Assembly (NCBI GenBank): GCA_000934455.1
Contig: KN890282.1
Span: 1-24,312, forward strand
Source of the DNA: Apostichopus parvimensis
Lineage: Eukaryota > Echinodermata > Holothuroidea > Aspidochirotida > Stichopodidae
Length of the DNA: 24,312 nt
Direction of reading: 5' to 3'
The stretch's first letter is position 1; each line of letters starts with the position of its first letter. Below the pieces are notes generated by a model, which was given only the letters and a program-made list of their open reading frames with translations, searched no databases and was not told the DNA's origin. The position numbers and the translations under genes are program-made. Shown piece by piece: positions 20,081-24,312 of the stretch.

Positions 20081-20820
20081 ACTTGTCATTCCTTATTGCA
20101 GATGCAGCCAGCATCACATTGTATTCAGCCAATAGAAAACTAAACAACAGCGTACTACGCTGCCTATTTTTGTCTCAGCTGAGACGGATTTTATATCGTA
20201 GACACACTCAAAGCGCAAATTTTATCGCTGGGTTTTGTGAGGGATATTTTTTATTCCCCTATGGAGCAAGTCACACTTGTATACAGCAGGCATGAACTTA
20301 TCTTCATCCACTGCAGTACTTTCTCCATCAGTAATGCAACACACTTGATACGGTCGCCATGGTAACTTTGACATCAGAAGCACACTCATAGGGACGGCTT
20401 ATATATTGCCAGTCGTAATTGCTTTACCTCTCCCAAGGAATCAACGTGTTAGATTTTTTTTTTTTTGTGCCCCGTATCTTGCGCGTTGCGGTATATTCAT
20501 GACTGCTCGGCGTAAGTGGACTGCCAAAGGGAAGCCGTCGTTTGTAATAAGCTGTGCAAGAAAATACTCGAGTGTGTTTTCTCCGCTAGGAAATTAAACT
20601 GATTATAATGAAGGTGGAATATGTTTGCGCGGAACCTAGGTTCCGGAGGTACTGTATTGAATACAAATGTGGTACATGGCAGCTGCTACGGTGTATACTT
20701 TCATATGGTTTAAAAGGATTAGAATATTACTTGACAAGAACTAGAGGTATTTTAGTTTGTGGTGTATGTATCGGTGGGTTGCTGTTTAGGTATAGGAATG
20801 TGCGAAATATACTGTTAGAT
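20081..20820. other. Region of adjoining open frames, no gene supported
   Basis: Three short frames follow one another on the plus strand (20083-20295, 20406-20597, 20608-20829), and the DNA is less AT-rich with more CpG than around it. None of the translations shows a domain I recognise, and the frames are separated by stops. It could be distal Rab3 3' UTR, part of another gene's exon or promoter, or chance. Confidence 0.3.
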
Positions 20821-20821
20821 G

Positions 20822-20849
20822 CTAGATAGATAGATAGAGAGAGAGAGAT
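20822..20849 (+). repeat. GATA / GA microsatellite
   Basis: (TAGA)n grades into (GA)n: TAGATAGATAGATAGAGAGA followed by more GA. It is a simple sequence repeat with no other signal. Confidence 0.9.
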
Positions 20850-22778
20850 CTAATACTGTACAGTGTTGGGTACTAATTACTTACCTGCTCTGCACACTTA
20901 TCACACTTTCTGTATCTGTATTGTGTTGTGTTTAACAGATAATTGTAATAAGTACTTACCTCCCTCAGCATAAAGTATGCTCTGATATAAAAATTATTTT
21001 TTGTTATTAAAGGTTTCTTACATGTCTTAACACAACTGTTACACTCACACTATCTTATGTCCAGAGTTAATTGTAACCAGTTAGTAATGTTGTCTTCTCA
21101 ATTGAAACAATCTGCAGTTTGCATACATCTATAGGTCCAGGCTAGGTTTTGTTCTTCTTGCTTCTATAATCAGAGCTATGTTTAATGAACATGATTATCA
21201 ATACCAGAGATCACTGCCTCAGGACATGAATGTTCTGATCATATCACATTCCTTTTATTTCGGATATCTCTTAAATCTTCCTCATTCCTTAATCTCCATA
21301 GCAACGAACCAAGAGATAAAACCCTTAATTAAAAATATGCGACCGAGTATGCCACGGTCTTGTAAACAGATGGATGTGTTTTCATACTACAGCCAATATC
21401 ATTAGAGAATTTACACGTAATAATAGAAGTTACCGGCCACATGTCTAGAACCAGTCTGTTCGCATTGATAAACTGCTACCTCTTTGCTGTAAATTATGCA
21501 ATGGATGTCCCCAAATGTCATTGAGTTGGATACATAATGTGCGATTTTTCGGTTGATCGCTTGCGATATTTTGTCAGGTTAGAAGAAAATCTTTTCATTT
21601 TGGAACTAGATGATATTCCGTTTCTTATAATTTATGATAACTTATCAGGATCAGTAAGTTGAGTACAAAACAATTGATTAATACTACTGAACTACTGGAT
21701 ACTGTGGGGTTTTTTTGGCCGTCAATTTTGTAATGAACAGAGCAACCTCTTCATGATAATTAAAATAACTCAGGCTGAGGTCCTTCAGTGTCTCTTCCAA
21801 GAATGTTCTGGCGATTCAGATGCCTCTCACCCCTCCATCCCCCCCTGCCCCACCCTTTCCCCATTTTTCTCTATTGTTGTACAATGATATATAAGAATTT
21901 CACTTATAGGCATATGATCAAGAATGCTGCATTACATAGTATTAAGCAGATTAAATTGAAGGCTTGTTCTTCATCAAAAACATTGCCCAGAAAAATCCAT
22001 AGAATGCCAACACCAGAAACCAAGGAAACAAAAATCCGATTCCACTAGCTTTCTTCCGTCAAATCGTCTTGAAATTGTCTTCACCGAGACTTGTCCATTT
22101 GAGGCCTTTTTATCGATTTTTTTGGAGTCCTAATGGAGTTTTTCTGTGGTTTTACGGATTTAATGGTCGATCATTTAGAGAGAAATTGAGCGTTCTCTTT
22201 TCTCTTATGTTTCTTTATTATCATTTTACGAAGGCAGTAGCTAGAGTACTATCATCTGAAAGACTAGGATTTTATGTAAACACACTTTGCGTGAAGTATT
22301 AGATAGATCATCAGTCAAACCAACGACTCAAAAACCGCTGAAGTGATAAGGCTCGGAAAGATGTATCTTCGATCCCATTCTTGGTCAAATCTGCTTTTAG
22401 GAATATTTGTTAAAGATTTGCTAGGGAATAGTTCGGAGGTGAAGGTCCATTTTTTTTATGCGTCGTCCAAAAAAAACACTTTTGCCATTTGTGAAGAAGT
22501 CCTTATGAAAATGAAAATTTAGTGGAGAAAGTGAAAATAACACTGCAAAATAGTGTATGCACCAGACGTGGTAAAGTATAACGGTAAAAAATGGTCATAT
22601 AAAAAATACAGCTGTGAAAGTATGATGTTTATTTAGAACAATGGAATTGATGGCGATTCAACAAAGGGGAATCTATTGTTTATGGGGGAAAAACTTTGCA
22701 TATCATTAAAATTTGGTTTAGTTCCAAAAGATTGAATAAACTAGCATGGGAAATCTAGTTCAACCTAATGTCAATTTT
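20850..22778. other. Non-coding downstream stretch, no supported gene
   Basis: AT-rich sequence with a C-rich tract near 21830-21860 and possible ATTAAA poly(A) signals at 21006-21011 and 21328-21333. Open frames at 21178-21405, 21788-22048 and 22069-22302 have no recognisable features. Confidence 0.4.
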
Positions 22779-22846
22779 GTTAACTTAATAATATTAACTT
22801 AATAATTTTAACTAATAATGTTAACTTAATAATGTTAAGTTAATAT
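22779..22846 (+). repeat. 14-bp AT-rich tandem repeat, about five units
   Basis: Units of GTTAACTTAATAAT start at 22779, 22793, 22807 (13 bp), 22820 and 22834, with one or two changes each. The TTAACTTAA words are partly self-complementary. Confidence 0.85.
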
Positions 22847-24312
22847 CAATTTCCCTGTTGTCTGCAAGAGAATACCCTTTGGGGCTGAGCATTCCTCTAC
22901 CCCCCCCCCCTTTTCTTTTGTGTTTCTGTTTTATTTTGTTCTCAAGGGTTTGTGTCTAAGATGGCGAGGTAACAAAAAAAATTCAGTCCCATTTGAATGT
23001 CAAGTTTATATCTTTACACAGCAATACAAACAAAAGGTAGTAACATTTTATGGAGGGTGAAAAAATGGCTACATTTTACAAAAAAATTATTTATGTATTA
23101 TATTTTTCCCTTATATGGATATGATTTTCATCAAAAGTTTATTAATTGTGAGGGAAAACAAAGGGTAGCATCTATTATCAAAACCAGTTATGGTATAATT
23201 GCAATATTTTATTTAGAGAATGAAAGAATAGTCGTATGATCGTTTTAATAGAAAGTAAAGTAGATTCATTAGTCTTTTAGGGATGGAGAAAAATGAAATT
23301 TTGTCTTAAAGAGGGAGTGTAAACTGACATTTGTGTGAATTTGTAGAAAATATGTCAAAATGCATTTTTTTTTTTTTTAAATGTTGAGAGCCATTCATAA
23401 ATTTATAGTCGTCAAACTACAGTTATTTCGTGACAACCTCTTCCTCTCCTCTCCGTCACCGTGCCACATGATATCATAAAAAAAAATCATTATTATTTAG
23501 AAAAAAATTAACTTCATTGGTCTGCATTTTTTACAATACTCTGAAGAAGTAAGTACTTTTGTAGCAAGAATACTAACAAATGAAATTATCTTTATTTAAC
23601 TGGGTTTTTTTTCTTTCAAAGTGTTTGTATCATCTTATATGAAAATGGTTCATGGTTTTAGATTAATTAAACTAACACAGGAAATGTGAAATTAAATATT
23701 CCATATATAACCCTTTCATGCAAATTTTGGGGATTTTTGTGAGCTCTTGAAATGTCACCGGTCATTTTATTTATTCAAACCAAAATATAAAATGAATGAA
23801 TGTATGAAAAAATATTTGTAATCCAGGTGAACATTATTTCATGTGAGTCTATCGAAAAGTATTTCCATGCTACCACGAAGGTACAAAATCAAGTATTGCC
23901 AAGCAATCAACCATCTACGATATTGATAGCCACTCGGCAGATGAGCATGGATGGTCAATATTACATTCATTGGTTTTTGCTTCTTTTCTTCAGAATGATA
24001 CATGGGAGGGGAAAATAAGATGAGAGGGGGAGGGGGAAGGGGATGAGAGGGGGGTGGGGTGCTGTGACAGACTAATGTCTTAGTTTGGCAATTTGTGTAT
24101 TCTAAGAAAGTGCAATCAATGATCATAGTTCTTTCCTTTTTTGTTTTCAAAAATTAAGGCGAAGAAAAAAAGAGAAAGGGTTCTCCATTTATCACTTATA
24201 TCATCTTTGGGCTGCAATATAAAATGATGTGATTCAAATCAGTAACACATATGAAAAAAATGTCTTCATAATTTATCGCTCACTTTTTAATACATTTTCC
24301 TCCTGGAATCTT
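22847..24312. other. AT-rich terminal stretch with homopolymers, no supported gene
   Basis: It contains an 11-base C run ending at 22910, a long T run near 23366-23378 and a purine-rich G tract at about 24019-24059 (runs of 4-6 G, quadruplex-capable). The Pro-rich minus-strand frame 23839-24150 is the translation of that tract's complement and is not a credible protein. Confidence 0.5.

Noticed and set aside
20406-20829. Two consecutive open frames downstream of Rab3
   Set aside because: The translations show no family features and are separated by stops; kept only as an unexplained region.
23839-24150. Pro-rich minus-strand frame
   Set aside because: The prolines come from the complement of a purine G-rich tract at about 24019-24059; it is low complexity only.

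Overview
The window looks like animal nuclear DNA: AT-rich, mostly non-coding, with phase-consistent spliced exons and many small repeats. Its one recognisable gene is the 3' part of a Rab3 family small GTPase on the + strand. Three coding exons (13634-13752, 17085-17209, 18311-18498) have canonical splice sites and join in frame into 143 residues. They run from the DTAGQE switch II motif to a C-terminal Cys-Ala-Cys prenylation motif and a stop at 18496-18498. The exons for roughly the first 75-80 residues (P-loop and switch I) were not found and should lie upstream of base 1. The organism is probably a marine invertebrate. The Cys after the QDW motif recalls invertebrate Rab3 as I remember it, and the frequent TAGGCCTA-type words and small fold-back repeats hint at an echinoderm, but this is only a guess.

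Layout. Bases 90-924 hold a transposon-like element of about 823 bp with 34-bp terminal inverted repeats (three mismatches) and a perfect 6-bp target duplication. It contains an 18-bp repeat array and a near-perfect 70-bp palindrome. Bases 997-1162 form a second fold-back repeat with 46-bp arms, and a 22-bp piece of it recurs at 1266-1287. Bases 2816-3267 are a minisatellite of eight 55-bp units (one is 67 bp). Bases 3268-13633 are non-coding DNA, probably intron of the Rab3 gene. They include a 74-bp tandem duplication, a strong G-quadruplex tract at 7978-7997, a hAT-like element near 9323-9867, a 23-bp hairpin with an 8-bp duplication at 10823-10861, a hammerhead-ribozyme-like, Penelope-type footprint at 11233-11263 (minus strand), and a 10-bp AT-rich minisatellite near 12893-13035.

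Bases 13634-18498 are the Rab3 exons and their introns of 3332 and 1101 bp; the first of these introns carries a fold-back repeat at 13792-13907. From 18499 to the end lie the 3' UTR, which starts with a strong 9-bp stem-loop at 18696-18723, and downstream DNA with no gene I can support. I saw no tRNA, rRNA or CRISPR array. The most interesting non-genic signals are the 5' composite fold-back element, the hammerhead-like motif and the Rab3 3' UTR stem-loop.
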